DNA of 64,000 nt from Bacteroidota bacterium (GCA_013376995.1 JACAAZ010000001.1:358957-422956); one strand, 5' to 3'. Shown: positions 9,273 to 19,468, numbered from the stretch's first letter. The notes: a model not told the origin generated them from the letters alone. Numbers and translations are program-made.

Positions 9273-10343
9273 TCAGGCATTAGCCTTTTCAAATTCAGCC
9301 ATGCAATCCACGAGTGCCTGAACACTTTCGATGGGTAAAGCATTATAGGTTGAAGCCCTGAACCCGCCGACAGAACGGTGGCCTTTTATACCAACCATGC
9401 CTTTGGATTTGGCAAAGTCCATAAATGCATCTTCCTTATCTTTATATTGTTCTTTCATAACAAAGCAAATATTCATGATTGAACGGGCGTCCTTTTCAGC
9501 AGTGCCGACAAACATTTTGCTGTTATCAATAGCGTCATACAATAGTTTTGCCTTAGCCTTGTCCATTTCTTCCATCTTCTTTACTCCTCCCATTTCCTTC
9601 ACCCATTTCAAGGTTTCTTTCATGGTGAAAATACTGATGCAGGGAGGTGTATTGAACATGGATCCTTCCTTGATATGTGTTCTGTAATCCAGCATGGTTG
9701 GAATAGCTCTTTCAACTTTACCAAGAACATCTTCTCTTACAATAATAAAGGTAACTCCTGCAGGGCCGGCATTTTTCTGGGCTCCACCATAGATCATTGC
9801 ATACCTGGAAACATCAATTGGCCTGCTCAGGATATCGCTTGACATATCTGCTATCAATGGCACAGGGCTGTTGAAATCTTCACGTATCTCAGTGCCGTAG
9901 ATCGTATTGTTGGTTGTAATATGGAAGTAATCGGCATCGGCTGGAATAGTCCATCCTTTTGGGATATAGGTAAAATTCTTATCAGAAGAACTTCCAATAA
10001 CTGCTACCTCACCAAATAATTTTGCTTCCTTGATGGCTTTTTTTGCCCAAACTCCAGTTTCGAGATAGGCGGCCTTCTTATTTAACATATTGAATGGAAT
10101 CATGCAGAATTGCAGACTGGCACCACCACCCAAAAATAATACCTGGTAACCTTCCGGAATATTCAGTATTTCTTTGAATAAGGCTACAGCTTCATCCATA
10201 ACAGCCTGGAATTCCTTGCTGCGATGAGAGATTTCCAATATCGACATTCCAATTCCATCCAGTTCCAGTACCGCCTTTGCAGTATTTTCAATTGCTACTC
10301 TTGGCAGGATGCAGGGCCCGGCATTAAAATTATGCTTTTTCAT
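9273..10343 (-). CDS. serC: Phosphoserine aminotransferase
   Basis: PLP-dependent class V aminotransferase converting 3-phosphohydroxypyruvate and glutamate to phosphoserine and 2-oxoglutarate; it can also act in vitamin B6 synthesis. The 356-residue length is standard. The N-terminal [10 protein letters not shown] motif, LGGGASLQF (71-79), the PLP lysine K190 in [13 protein letters not shown], and the C-terminal [17 protein letters not shown] substrate-phosphate region are all present. It is first in the serC-serA-(four-helix)-DUF1015 series, with a convincing Bacteroidota-type promoter about 100 bases upstream. Confidence 0.96.
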   Translation of the reverse strand: MKKHNFNAGPCILPRVAIENTAKAVLELDGIGMSILEISHRSKEFQAVMDEAVALFKEILNIPEGYQVLFLGGGASLQFCMIPFNMLNKKAAYLETGVWAKKAIKEAKLFGEVAVIGSSSDKNFTYIPKGWTIPADADYFHITTNNTIYGTEIREDFNSPVPLIADMSSDILSRPIDVSRYAMIYGGAQKNAGPAGVTFIIVREDVLGKVERAIPTMLDYRTHIKEGSMFNTPPCISIFTMKETLKWVKEMGGVKKMEEMDKAKAKLLYDAIDNSKMFVGTAEKDARSIMNICFVMKEQYKDKEDAFMDFAKSKGMVGIKGHRSVGGFRASTYNALPIESVQALVDCMAEFEKANA

Positions 10344-10445
10344 AGGGAAAAAAATTTGGTGATTTCCGTAATTGATTATTTTACTGTGTATTGACTAACA
10401 ATCGGAGTGGGTTCAAAATAAATACTTTGCGCCATTTTTGTTGCA

Positions 10446-10478
10446 CAAAGCTATAAAACTAAAGTATATCTGAACAAA
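10446..10478 (-). promoter_or_regulatory. Predicted serC promoter (Bacteroidota sigma-ABfr type)
   Basis: On the minus strand, TTTG (complement of 10475-10478) is separated by 21 bases from TAGCTTTG (complement of 10446-10453). This matches the Bacteroidota -33 TTTG / -7 TAnnTTTG consensus. Transcription would start near 10439, giving a leader of roughly 95 bases before the serC ATG at 10343. Confidence 0.5.
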
Positions 10479-10526
10479 AAAATATTGGACTTTTTACAGC
10501 TGATTTAAGCTTTATTTTTAAGTGAA

Positions 10527-11405
10527 TCACTTAAGTGCAGAATTGCCTGCAGAAATATTTTCAACAAAGGTCCAGAAACCATCCCTGAAGAGGTAAGCAT
10601 CGTGAGTATCACCTGAAGGGACATAGTATTTCCTGATACCTGTCATTGATGGCATCATGGGTATTAATTTGTCCATAACGATCATCCACATCTTCTTTTC
10701 CTTAACCCGGTTCCCTTTCTGGATTTTCAAGCTTTGATTATCGTATCTTACCAAAGCTGTTGTATTTTTGGCATATTCAATGAGTACTCTATTTTTAATT
10801 CCTTCCGAAGTTTTGAACAAGCCCTTTCCAAAAACCGGGATTCCATTTGAGTCAAAAGACAAGATGTCAATAAGTTTATAATTGGAAGATTCATCATTAC
10901 CATCCCAGCCTATCAGTGTATAGACATATTCCTTTTTAACTTTCTGAGATATAAGCTTATAGTATATAGCTCCATACCAGTGATCCAGGCTTAATATCTT
11001 ATTCTCCCATCCTAAATCCCTTCTTTCTGCCTGTACAAGGTTAAAAACTTTACCATTTTTCAGTTCAATGAACCCGAAGTATTTGTAGGTACCATTATTA
11101 AGCGGAATATTCCATGTTGTAATGCGTAACATGGCATCATCTGATTTCAATCTTGAAATAGTTGCGAGGGAATCAAAAGGAAAATTGAAGGCTGAAGGCA
11201 ATGTGAGAACCTCTTTATATTTGGAAAGGAATGCCTTGTTTGCCTGAATTTTAGAAGAATCATCCTTAGCTTTCCAGATTTCCTTCGACAACCGCACAAG
11301 TGTATCCTGCATTGCTAAAAGCTTATTGTCAATCTGCGCACAAAGGCTAAAGGGGTAGATCAAGCCAGAAACAATCAATATAAGGATGTAAAGGTGGTTC
11401 TTCAT
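10527..11405 (-). CDS. Exported protein of unknown function
   Basis: A 292-residue protein with a clear signal peptide (KNHLYILILIVSGLIYPFSLCA, cleavage before QIDNK). No transmembrane segment follows, so it should be periplasmic or outer-membrane associated. The mature part mixes a helical N-terminal section (about 25-75, rich in K, D, L) with a beta-rich middle containing GFIELKNGKVFNLVQAERRD and WYGAIYYKLI. I have seen similar proteins in Bacteroidota but know no function. It is divergent from the acyl-CoA reductase gene and lies upstream of the serC promoter region. Confidence 0.7.
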   Translation of the reverse strand: MKNHLYILILIVSGLIYPFSLCAQIDNKLLAMQDTLVRLSKEIWKAKDDSSKIQANKAFLSKYKEVLTLPSAFNFPFDSLATISRLKSDDAMLRITTWNIPLNNGTYKYFGFIELKNGKVFNLVQAERRDLGWENKILSLDHWYGAIYYKLISQKVKKEYVYTLIGWDGNDESSNYKLIDILSFDSNGIPVFGKGLFKTSEGIKNRVLIEYAKNTTALVRYDNQSLKIQKGNRVKEKKMWMIVMDKLIPMMPSMTGIRKYYVPSGDTHDAYLFRDGFWTFVENISAGNSALK

Positions 11406-11565
11406 GTTATAAAAATGGAGTTAAATATTCCTGCCAGAGTATGAGGAGATTGAGGTTAACGGAATTTGATTCACTCACCTATTTCAGTTGTTTTAAGGAA
11501 AATGACTTTTGAAAAGGCAAAAATATTGGTTTATCTGTATTTTCGCTTCGCAAAAACAACCATTG

Positions 11566-12666
11566 ATGATCGAACAGTACCGGAATACTTCCGATTTTTT
11601 CCCCCTGAAAGACAGGATCCTGGCTTTCTCAAAGTTAGGAGAACTTCTTCAACATCTGGATAACGCAGAAACAGACCTACAAATTTCAGGTATACCGGCA
11701 GAAAGTACAGAAGAGTTGAGAAATTCTATGAGAATGGCAGGCATTGCCAATCCCTGGTTTACCTATGAGAATATTCAGTATGCTTTTCAATCATGGGCTG
11801 TAGCATTGAATCCCGCTTCCCTGAATGACTGGCTAGCAACATATAAGGATAAGCTTTACACATCCGTTCCAATTCGCCGGATTGCAGTTATTATGGCAGG
11901 TAATATTCCACTGGTTGGGATGCATGATTTATTATGTACACTTATATCAGGAAATCACTTTACCGGGAAGCTTTCAAAAGATGATCAGATATTGTTGCCT
12001 GCATTGTCAAAGCAGCTGATTAGGATTGAGCCCCGCTTTGAAGAACTTATTTCATTTACAGATGGAAAGTTAGGTGAAATTGATGCTGTGATAGCTACAG
12101 GCAGTAATAACACATCGCGCTATTTTGAGTATTATTTCGGAAAATATCCTCATATAATAAGAAAGAACAGGAATGCTGTCGCTGTCTTAGACGGATCAGA
12201 AGACCATGCCTTGCTTGAGGCTCTTGCCGATGACATTTGCCTTTATTTTGGAATGGGATGCAGGAGCGTTTCCAAGATTTTTCTTCCTGCAGGTTATAAC
12301 CCATTACGTATATTGGATGCCTGCCATGACTTTCATTATAAATTGTTCAGTCATTTTAAGTATATGAACAATTACACCTATCAAAAAACGATCATGCAAA
12401 TGAACCTTATGAGATTTATGGATAATGGTACTATGCTGATGGTCGAATCTCCCTACTACTCTTCACCAATCTCTGTTCTTAATTATGAATTTTACGATAA
12501 GCCCGACGATCTGAGGATCAGATTGGATGAAGATGAGAAATTGATACAGTGTATTTCGACAAATTGTCAGGGTTTCCGGTCAGTTTTGCCAGGCTTTAGC
12601 CAAAAGCCTGAACTTTGGGATTATGCTGATGGAATTGACACCCTGAAATTCCTTTTGGAGGTCTGA
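11566..12666 (+). CDS. LuxC-family acyl-CoA reductase
   Basis: Member of the LuxC family, aldehyde-dehydrogenase-like enzymes that reduce fatty acyl thioesters to aldehydes with NADPH. I chose the ATG at 11566 (MIEQYRNTSDFF, 366 residues); a TTG 57 bases upstream is an alternative. The NADP region is seen in IAVIMAGNIPLVGMHDLL and VIATGSNNTSRYFEYYF. The probable nucleophile is C232 in LYFGMGCRSVSKIFLP. It faces away from the serC block; in many Bacteroidota an acyl-CoA reductase gene sits next to serC/serA, so the neighbourhood is conserved though the reason is unknown. The product in this organism, which has no lux genes nearby, cannot be inferred. Confidence 0.88.
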   Translation: MIEQYRNTSDFFPLKDRILAFSKLGELLQHLDNAETDLQISGIPAESTEELRNSMRMAGIANPWFTYENIQYAFQSWAVALNPASLNDWLATYKDKLYTSVPIRRIAVIMAGNIPLVGMHDLLCTLISGNHFTGKLSKDDQILLPALSKQLIRIEPRFEELISFTDGKLGEIDAVIATGSNNTSRYFEYYFGKYPHIIRKNRNAVAVLDGSEDHALLEALADDICLYFGMGCRSVSKIFLPAGYNPLRILDACHDFHYKLFSHFKYMNNYTYQKTIMQMNLMRFMDNGTMLMVESPYYSSPISVLNYEFYDKPDDLRIRLDEDEKLIQCISTNCQGFRSVLPGFSQKPELWDYADGIDTLKFLLEV

Positions 12667-12697
12667 AAAACACTTACAAATAATTTCTTTCGCAGAA

Positions 12698-12728
12698 TTT
12701 GTTTCTATTGAAAAAATATATAATTTTG
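12698..12728 (+). promoter_or_regulatory. Predicted rpmE2 promoter, near-perfect consensus
   Basis: TTTG (12698-12701), a 19-base spacer, then TAATTTTG (12721-12728). This is an exact fit to the Bacteroidota primary sigma factor consensus (TTTG / TAnnTTTG, spacing about 19-21). The start point would be near 12735, about 23 bases before the ATG of the L31 gene at 12758. Confidence 0.75.
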
Positions 12729-12757
12729 CAGCCCTGAATTAAAAGCCGGATAATATT

Positions 12758-13030
12758 ATGAAAAAAGACATCCATCCAAAGGAATACAGGCAGGTAGTGT
12801 TCAAGGATATTTCGAATGATCATTCATTTATGACTCGTTCTACCGTTGCAACGAAAGAAACTGTTGTTTGGGAAGACGGAAAAGAATACCCGCTTGTAAA
12901 GCTTGAAATTTCAAATACCTCGCATCCTTTCTATACAGGTAAGATCAAGCTTGTTGATACTGCCGGTCGCGTTGATAAGTTCCGCCAGAAATTTGAAAAG
13001 CACCTTCAGATGAAAAATAAGACCAAGTAA
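12758..13030 (+). CDS. rpmE2: 50S ribosomal protein L31 type B
   Basis: A 90-residue protein of the large ribosomal subunit. [19 protein letters not shown] at the start and [24 protein letters not shown] near the end identify type B L31. The zinc-binding cysteines of type A L31 are absent: there is no cysteine in the protein. It is a single-gene unit with a strong promoter and an intrinsic terminator just after the stop. Confidence 0.97.
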   Translation: MKKDIHPKEYRQVVFKDISNDHSFMTRSTVATKETVVWEDGKEYPLVKLEISNTSHPFYTGKIKLVDTAGRVDKFRQKFEKHLQMKNKTK

Positions 13031-13052
13031 TCTGGCAGAGATAAGAAATTGA

Positions 13053-13078
13053 ATCCCGGTATATCCGGGATTTTTTTT
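13053..13078 (+). terminator. Intrinsic terminator of rpmE2
   Basis: Stem AATCCCGG (from 13052) / CCGGGATT (13065-13072), a short TATAT loop, then a run of eight T residues (13071-13078). It starts about 22 bases after the L31 stop codon. Confidence 0.85.
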
Positions 13079-13189
13079 GCCCTTTATTTCCCCGAATAGG
13101 CTCTGGCATGAACATAAGCCTTAATGTCTTGTTCAAGTCTGTGGCATGATTGTTGACCTTTGCGGGGTTCAATCTCAAACAATATTAAT

Positions 13190-15661
13190 ATGTCATTCTG
13201 GCATGACCCATCTGAATACGAAACTCAACTTATTAAAATGTCAAATTTATTAGAAGACGAAACCGACTTCATTCCCCTATTATCCGCTGAAGATGAAGAA
13301 TTGATAAATGCTGAAGAAATTCCCTCGGCATTACCTATATTGCCTTTGCGAAATACTGTTCTATTCCCGGGTGTTGTTATCCCAATCACTGTCGGCAGGG
13401 ATAAATCTATTCGCCTCATAAAAGATTTTTATAAAGGAAGCAGGATTATAGGTGTGGTTTCACAAAAGGATTCAGAAATTGAAGATCCGGGCTTTGATGA
13501 TCTCAACCGTGTTGGCACTGTCGCTTATATCATTAAGATACTGCAGATGCCGGATGGAAATACAACAGCAATCATCCAGGGCAAAAAACGATTTGAACTT
13601 GGAATACTCCTTCAATCAGATCCTTACTTCATGGCCTCGGTTTCCGGTTACGACATCGATGAGACAACTCAAAAGAAAGGAAAAACCTTTGAAGCACTCA
13701 TTTCATCTATAAAAGATCTTTCAATCCAAATCATTAACCAGTCTCCAAATCTTCCGAGCGAAGCTGCATTTGCCATTAAAAATATTGAGAGCCCGGTTTT
13801 CCTTGTCAATTTTGTTGCATCAAACCTAAATGTTGACTTATTCGAAAAGCAAAAGCTTTTGGCTATTAAGGAACTTGAACAAAGGGCTAATACCGTGCTG
13901 GGTTTGCTCACCAAGGAGTTGCAAATGTTGGAATTAAAGAACCATATACAAAACAAGGTGAAAGTTGATATGGACAAGCAGCAACGCGATTACCTGCTGA
14001 ACCAGCAACTCCGCCTGATCCAGGAAGAACTTGGTAACAACCCAAATGAGCAGCAACTTCATGATCTAAAGGAAAAGGCAGCTGCAAAAAAATGGTCAAA
14101 GAATGTTCAGCAAATATTTGAAAAGGAACTCAGCAAGATCAGCCGCATGAATCCTGCAGCAATGGAATATTCCATCCAGCTGAACTACCTTGAAGTAATG
14201 GTGGACCTTCCCTGGGATTCTTTTACTGAAGACAATTTTGACCTGAAGCATGCCCAGAAGATACTTGACAATGATCATTACGGCATGGAAAAGATAAAGG
14301 AAAGGATTATTGAATACCTTGCTGTTCTTAAATTAAAAGGAGATATGAAATCTCCGATCCTTTGCCTTGTTGGCCCTCCGGGTGTTGGGAAAACATCTCT
14401 TGGTAAATCAATTGCAAAAGCGCTGGGAAGAAGCTATATAAGAATGTCTCTTGGAGGCCTGCATGATGAATCAGAGATACGTGGTCACAGGCGAACTTAT
14501 ATTGGTGCCATGCCCGGAAGAATAATTCAGAGCATCCGTAAGGCAAAACATTCGAACCCTGTATTTGTCCTTGATGAGATCGACAAGGTTTCAGGTATGA
14601 CAGTCAACGGAGACCCCTCAGCAGCCTTACTGGAAGTCCTTGATCCTGAACAGAACTCCGCATTCTATGATAATTTCCTTGAGGTTGAATATGATCTGTC
14701 AAAAGTCATGTTCATAGCTACTGCCAATAACCTGAGTACTGTTCATCCCGCTCTTCGCGACCGAATGGAGATCATCGATCTTAGTGGTTACCTGTTGGAA
14801 GAAAAAATAGAGATTGCGCGCCGGCACCTTGTACCTAAGCAATTGAAAGAGCATGGACTTGGTAGCAGGTCAATAACTTTTTCTAAATCTATACTTCAGC
14901 GGCTAATTGAAGATTATACGCGTGAATCAGGTGTTCGATTACTGGAAAAGACCGTTGCCAAAGTTATTCGTGGAAAGGCTAAATACATCGCAATGGGAGA
15001 AGAAGTTGCTCCTGCAGTTTCAGGTGCTGATCTTGAAAAAGCACTTGGAAATGCAATGTTCCAGCAGGAGAAGAGTTTTAGCAACAAGGTTGCAGGTGTA
15101 GTAACCGGCCTTGCATGGACTGCTGTTGGAGGCGAAATTCTGTTTGTCGAAGTCAGCCTGAGCCCAGGCAAAGGTATTCTTACTATAACTGGCAATTTGG
15201 GCGATGTTATGAAAGAATCTGCCACAATTGCTTTTGAATATCTTAAGTCGCATGCAGGGATGCTTTCAATTCCTATCGGGGTATTTGAAAAATGGAATGT
15301 TCATATTCATGTTCCTGAAGGTGCAACACCAAAGGATGGCCCATCTGCCGGGGTTACCATGTTTACAGCACTGGCATCAGCCTTCACTCAGCGTAAAGTA
15401 AAAAATAAACTGGCTATGACCGGGGAGATCACTTTACGTGGAAGAGTCTTACCTGTTGGTGGAATTAAGGAGAAGATACTTGCTGCCAAGAGAGCCCGAA
15501 TAACTGAAATCATTCTTTCAGAAGATAACCGCAAGGATATAGCTGAAATAAAGGTAGATTATGTCAAAGGATTGCATTTTCATTTCATAGGTGAAATGTC
15601 GGAAGTTGTTGAACTTGCCTTATTGAAAGAGAAAGTCGACAAGCCATTGAACCTGAATTAG
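13190..15661 (+). CDS. lon: ATP-dependent protease Lon
   Basis: Homohexameric ATP-dependent serine protease for damaged and regulatory proteins in the cytosol. I use the ATG at 13190 (MSFWHDPSEYE, 823 residues); the frame extends ten codons further to a TTG without support. Order: acidic N-terminal extension, LON substrate domain (LPILPLRNTVLFPGVV), coiled region, AAA+ module with Walker A GPPGVGKT (395-402) and Walker B VFVLDEID, and the S16 protease domain with catalytic S719 (KDGPSAG) and K762 (GGIKEK). The S-K spacing of 43 equals that in E. coli Lon. A bidirectional terminator follows. Confidence 0.97.
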   Translation: MSFWHDPSEYETQLIKMSNLLEDETDFIPLLSAEDEELINAEEIPSALPILPLRNTVLFPGVVIPITVGRDKSIRLIKDFYKGSRIIGVVSQKDSEIEDPGFDDLNRVGTVAYIIKILQMPDGNTTAIIQGKKRFELGILLQSDPYFMASVSGYDIDETTQKKGKTFEALISSIKDLSIQIINQSPNLPSEAAFAIKNIESPVFLVNFVASNLNVDLFEKQKLLAIKELEQRANTVLGLLTKELQMLELKNHIQNKVKVDMDKQQRDYLLNQQLRLIQEELGNNPNEQQLHDLKEKAAAKKWSKNVQQIFEKELSKISRMNPAAMEYSIQLNYLEVMVDLPWDSFTEDNFDLKHAQKILDNDHYGMEKIKERIIEYLAVLKLKGDMKSPILCLVGPPGVGKTSLGKSIAKALGRSYIRMSLGGLHDESEIRGHRRTYIGAMPGRIIQSIRKAKHSNPVFVLDEIDKVSGMTVNGDPSAALLEVLDPEQNSAFYDNFLEVEYDLSKVMFIATANNLSTVHPALRDRMEIIDLSGYLLEEKIEIARRHLVPKQLKEHGLGSRSITFSKSILQRLIEDYTRESGVRLLEKTVAKVIRGKAKYIAMGEEVAPAVSGADLEKALGNAMFQQEKSFSNKVAGVVTGLAWTAVGGEILFVEVSLSPGKGILTITGNLGDVMKESATIAFEYLKSHAGMLSIPIGVFEKWNVHIHVPEGATPKDGPSAGVTMFTALASAFTQRKVKNKLAMTGEITLRGRVLPVGGIKEKILAAKRARITEIILSEDNRKDIAEIKVDYVKGLHFHFIGEMSEVVELALLKEKVDKPLNLN

Positions 15662-15670
15662 TACAAATGA

Positions 15671-15696
15671 AAAAATCCCGGTGTCCCGGGATTTTT
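15671..15696. terminator. Bidirectional terminator between lon and the M1 peptidase
   Basis: AAAAATCCC (15671-15679) pairs with GGGATTTTT (15688-15696), extended by two inner G-C pairs around a TGTC loop. The A and T tracts on each side let it serve both the lon transcript (plus) and the convergent aminopeptidase transcript (minus). Confidence 0.8.
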
Positions 15697-15722
15697 GATT
15701 TATGAACAGCAGGTATTTATTC

Positions 15723-17711
15723 CTAATAATGCATAACCTTTAAAGTTGACGTTGAATTACCAGAGATAAGGCAAAGGAAATATGTTCCTGGAACTAATCC
15801 GTCAGCTTCAAGTTTGAAGTTGTGCAAACCCGTATTCTGGCTGCCCAAATCAAATTTCCTGATTATTCTGCCAAGCTGATCCTTAAGCTCTATAATAACC
15901 CTGGTTTGCTTTGCAAGCTGATATGTCAACAATGCTGAGTTTTTAAAAGGATTAGGCGTAAGTTCTAACCCATCTGTAACAACTGATGGAGACTCATCAA
16001 GTCCGACAAGTGTTGTCCCTTCTTTCAACAGGATATTATTGCCGGGGTCAAAGTTCAATGCATAAGGTTCCCGGCTAAACTGGTAAGAGTATATCTGGTT
16101 ATTGACACTGTTAAAAACCCGTATAAGTGTATCAGACAGGTCCTTAAACCTGATTTTTATCTCAATTGGCATCTGCCAGTATGGATCCAGTGAACCACCT
16201 GACTGCCTTGCAGTGAATAGAACCTGCCAATTGTTATCACCTAATTTTTTAAACGAGTAAACATTATTATAATTCGGATGGTTTGGCTGGAAAACCCATT
16301 CATCAAAGAACCAGTGTAAATCCTGTCCGGAGACCGATTCCATTTTATCCCTGAAATCAGTAATAGCAGCAGATTTATAGCGGTAGTTAGTATCAAGTGC
16401 ATATGCTTTCATTCCCGCGAAGAAAAGACTGTCACCCAATACATACCGTAATTGGTGAAGCACACAACTCCCTTTCATGTATGTGATTGCATAATTGAAA
16501 AGTGTATTTACACCAGGAGTATTAACAGCCCAGGTTGGATCGGATATTGCCCATCCAGGGTTGTAGGAGAGATAATAATTTGCGTTCCCATCCAGTTCCG
16601 ATTTGTAATTATTATACCCGGATATAAATTCTACCCAATGGGCTTCTGTCCATGTTGCAAAACCTTCATTCAGGAAAATATCAGCCCATGTTTTGCAGGT
16701 TATCATATCTCCAAACCACTGATGAGCAAATTCGTGTGCAACCAATGACTCATCCCAACAATCCGGACAAAGGCTTGTAAGCGTCTGGTTTTCCATCCCT
16801 CCCCAGGCAAACTGGTTATTCAAAGTAGAAAAACCATTTTTCTCAAAAGCATGATCGCCGAACTCGGCAGAATAATAAGATGACATAGCACCAATAATAC
16901 TTTCTATATAGGAAGGGTCCTCATTTGCATTATGATAAAATCGGAACGGGATACTTTGGTTGCAGATAGTATCCTGCCACTGCACAATATCAAGCTGATA
17001 ATTAACCTTAGACGAAATTACTATGAGGTAAGTGGCAACCGGATCGCGACTGACCCAGTGGTAAGTGATCGAAGTTGCATCTGGAATTGAATCCTGTAAC
17101 CTTCCATTTGAGCCCAAACGGACATTCAACGGCACCTTGGCGGTAAGATCAATAGTAGCCTTATCAGACGGACTGTCATAACAAGGGAACCATTTCCTGG
17201 CCCCTTCAGGTTCGCAGTCAGTAAAGAAAAAACCACCTGAAGTGTAAATAGCTCCGTCATTGATATTGTTGTGCCTGTAATATACCTGAATCTGAACAAA
17301 ATCTCCAGGATTATAGGTATGATCCAATTGAACCGTTAAATGATCATTATTATGTGTAAAACCTGTGGCAGCAATTTTAACAGAATCAATGGCAAGTGAA
17401 GCATTGGCAGCATCCAGCACTATGCTGTTAAGCACAGAGTCAACCTTAAATTCAATTATGACATTAGCACTAAAACTGGCCGGAAAAGGAGTTGTATAGT
17501 TATTCATCAAATCCAGGCTGAAAGTATAATTAAGCACGTCATAGCTATGAATAGTTGGATTGAGTAGTTCCCGATTCATATCATTCAGGGATTCGCGTTG
17601 CATCCTTCGCATGGAACAATACTCGGAACCTTTCAACCCTTTGGCAGGTTGTGCCATCAGTGCTGTAAAAGAGGATGTAACAAGTAAAATGAGCAGGAAT
17701 AACTTTTTCAT
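15723..17711 (-). CDS. M1 family aminopeptidase with T9SS type A sorting domain
   Basis: Secreted zinc aminopeptidase, 662 residues. A signal peptide (KKLFLLILLVTSSFTALMAQ) is followed by the M1 N-terminal beta domain (about 50-220), an exopeptidase motif GGMENQT, the zinc motif HEFAH (326-330) and the third ligand E349 in FLNEGFATW. The last 80 residues (LTPNPFKNSALLTYQL to LKVMHY) form a type A C-terminal sorting domain, so the protein is probably exported by the type IX system and anchored or released at the surface. At 662 residues it lacks the large helical C-terminal domain of PepN-type enzymes. It pairs functionally with the M14 and DPP5 peptidases in this window. Confidence 0.93.
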   Translation of the reverse strand: MKKLFLLILLVTSSFTALMAQPAKGLKGSEYCSMRRMQRESLNDMNRELLNPTIHSYDVLNYTFSLDLMNNYTTPFPASFSANVIIEFKVDSVLNSIVLDAANASLAIDSVKIAATGFTHNNDHLTVQLDHTYNPGDFVQIQVYYRHNNINDGAIYTSGGFFFTDCEPEGARKWFPCYDSPSDKATIDLTAKVPLNVRLGSNGRLQDSIPDATSITYHWVSRDPVATYLIVISSKVNYQLDIVQWQDTICNQSIPFRFYHNANEDPSYIESIIGAMSSYYSAEFGDHAFEKNGFSTLNNQFAWGGMENQTLTSLCPDCWDESLVAHEFAHQWFGDMITCKTWADIFLNEGFATWTEAHWVEFISGYNNYKSELDGNANYYLSYNPGWAISDPTWAVNTPGVNTLFNYAITYMKGSCVLHQLRYVLGDSLFFAGMKAYALDTNYRYKSAAITDFRDKMESVSGQDLHWFFDEWVFQPNHPNYNNVYSFKKLGDNNWQVLFTARQSGGSLDPYWQMPIEIKIRFKDLSDTLIRVFNSVNNQIYSYQFSREPYALNFDPGNNILLKEGTTLVGLDESPSVVTDGLELTPNPFKNSALLTYQLAKQTRVIIELKDQLGRIIRKFDLGSQNTGLHNFKLEADGLVPGTYFLCLISGNSTSTLKVMHY

Positions 17712-17731
17712 AGCATTGCAGATTAGTTACA

Positions 17732-17739
17732 CAAAAGTA
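17732..17739 (-). promoter_or_regulatory. Possible -7 box for the M1 aminopeptidase
   Basis: The minus strand reads TACTTTTG here, an exact TAnnTTTG element 21 bases upstream of the ATG at 17711. The -33 side is weak (TTTC rather than TTTG), so the assignment is tentative. Confidence 0.35.
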
Positions 17740-17794
17740 GCCTTTTTTCGGTCACAGGAAACAGTCGGATGTGTCTTCATTGAATTGATTAGCG

Positions 17795-17802
17795 TACATT
17801 TG
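17795..17802 (+). promoter_or_regulatory. Possible -7 box for the peptide-binding lipoprotein gene
   Basis: TACATTTG matches TAnnTTTG exactly and lies 13 bases before the ATG at 17816. No TTTG is found at the proper upstream distance, and the leader would be only a few bases, so this is tentative. Confidence 0.3.
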
Positions 17803-17815
17803 ACATCCGAATAGA

Positions 17816-19468
17816 ATGATAATGCTTAAGATTCTCTTCCCTGTTCTAATAGTTCTCGTTTCCCTGCTGAGTATTTCCTGTTCGAGGAAAAACCAGGGGA
17901 ATAATGGAAAGACAGTATTCAAGTACAATGAATCTGCGGGGATTACATCCCTCGATCCCGCCTTTGCAAGAAACCAGGCAAATATATGGGCAGTAAACCA
18001 GCTATTTAACGGCCTGGTTCAACTGGATGATTCTCTTAAAACAGTGCCATGTATTGCAAGAAAATGGGAAATCTCAAACGATGGACTGACCTATACTTTT
18101 AAATTGCGTTCTGATGTGTATTTTCATAATTCATCTGTCTTTCCTGAAGGCAAAGGGCGAAAAGTCTCAGCATCTGATTTTGTATACAGCTTTAACCGAA
18201 TAATGGATCCTAAAGTTGCCTCACCGGGAGCCTGGATATTCGGTCAGGTGCTTAAACAAGGTGAAAAGTATGCATTCGAAGCACCCAACGATTCAATATT
18301 CATACTGAAATTATCAAAGCCCTTCCCTCCTTTCCTCGGATTGCTATGTATGCAGTATTGTTCGGTGGTTCCCCATGAAGCTGTTGAATATTATGGAGCA
18401 GATTTCAGGCAGCACCCGGTTGGAACCGGGCCTTTCTACTTTAAACTTTGGAAAGAAGGCGTTAAACTGGTTTTATTAAAGAACCCAGCTTATTTTGAAT
18501 TTGAGTCAGGAAAAAGGCTTCCATTCCTGGATGCAGTAGCAGTTACCTTTATCGTTGATAAACAATCCGCTTTCCTGGAATTTATTAAGGGAAACCTGGA
18601 TTTTATGTCGGGCATTGATGCAAGTTACAAGGATGAAATGCTTACCAAAGCAGGAAATTTAAATCCAAAGTACAACAACAGGATTTTCCTGATCAAGCAT
18701 CCTTACCTGAATACAGAATACCTGGGTATCCTTTGCGATAAAAAAAGCGAAGCTTTGCAAGGATCGCCCCTGGGAAAGAAGCCTATCAGGCAGGCAATGA
18801 ATTGTGGATTTGATCGTGTCAAGATGATGCAGTACCTTCGGAATAACATTGGCATTCCAGGAACAGCCGGATTTGTTCCATCTGGTATTCCATGGTTCGA
18901 CCAGTCCAGAGTAAAAGGATATACCTATGACCCTGTTAAGGCAAGACAATTGCTTGCGGAGGCTGGATACCCGGGCGGAAAAGGGCTACCGGCCATTACA
19001 CTTAGCACAAATGCATCCTATCTTGATCTTTGCAAATACATCCAGAGTCAATTAAATGAGATAGGATTCAACATTAAGATTGATGTCTCCCCACCTGCTA
19101 CTTTAAGAGAGATGATTGCTCAATCAAAGATCCTGTTTTTCAGGGGTAGTTGGATTGCCGATTACCCGGAAGCAGAAAACTATCTATCCTTGTTCTATAC
19201 TGCGAACTTTTGCCCGGCTGGCCCGAATTACACCCATTATTCGAACCCGGAATTCGATCATCTTTATGCAAAATCAATAAGCATTCTTGATGATTCTGCT
19301 AGGGCAGGTTATTATGTACAGATGGATAACCTCCTGATGAAAGATGCCCCGGTAATCGTCCTGTATTACGACCAGGTTCTTCGCTTCACAACAAATAAAA
19401 TATCAAACCTTGGGTGTAATGCATTAAACTTGCTGAATCTGAAAAAAGTAAGAAAAACAAATGATTGA
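17816..19468 (+). CDS. Peptide-type ABC transporter substrate-binding lipoprotein (SBP family 5)
   Basis: Extracytoplasmic solute-binding protein of the OppA/DppA class, 550 residues. The signal sequence ends in a lipobox LLSISC with C22 as the lipidated residue. The family features EITSLDPAFARN-like opening (AGITSLDPAF), WEISNDGLTYTFKLRSDVYFHN, and SASDFVYSFNRIMDP are clear. No permease or ATPase gene adjoins it, so its transporter partners must be elsewhere. The stop overlaps the start of the flavin reductase gene by eight bases (ATGATTGA), which indicates co-translation. The substrate is probably an oligopeptide, fitting the secreted exopeptidases nearby, but other substrates occur in the family. 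Confidence 0.93.
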   Translation: MIMLKILFPVLIVLVSLLSISCSRKNQGNNGKTVFKYNESAGITSLDPAFARNQANIWAVNQLFNGLVQLDDSLKTVPCIARKWEISNDGLTYTFKLRSDVYFHNSSVFPEGKGRKVSASDFVYSFNRIMDPKVASPGAWIFGQVLKQGEKYAFEAPNDSIFILKLSKPFPPFLGLLCMQYCSVVPHEAVEYYGADFRQHPVGTGPFYFKLWKEGVKLVLLKNPAYFEFESGKRLPFLDAVAVTFIVDKQSAFLEFIKGNLDFMSGIDASYKDEMLTKAGNLNPKYNNRIFLIKHPYLNTEYLGILCDKKSEALQGSPLGKKPIRQAMNCGFDRVKMMQYLRNNIGIPGTAGFVPSGIPWFDQSRVKGYTYDPVKARQLLAEAGYPGGKGLPAITLSTNASYLDLCKYIQSQLNEIGFNIKIDVSPPATLREMIAQSKILFFRGSWIADYPEAENYLSLFYTANFCPAGPNYTHYSNPEFDHLYAKSISILDDSARAGYYVQMDNLLMKDAPVIVLYYDQVLRFTTNKISNLGCNALNLLNLKKVRKTND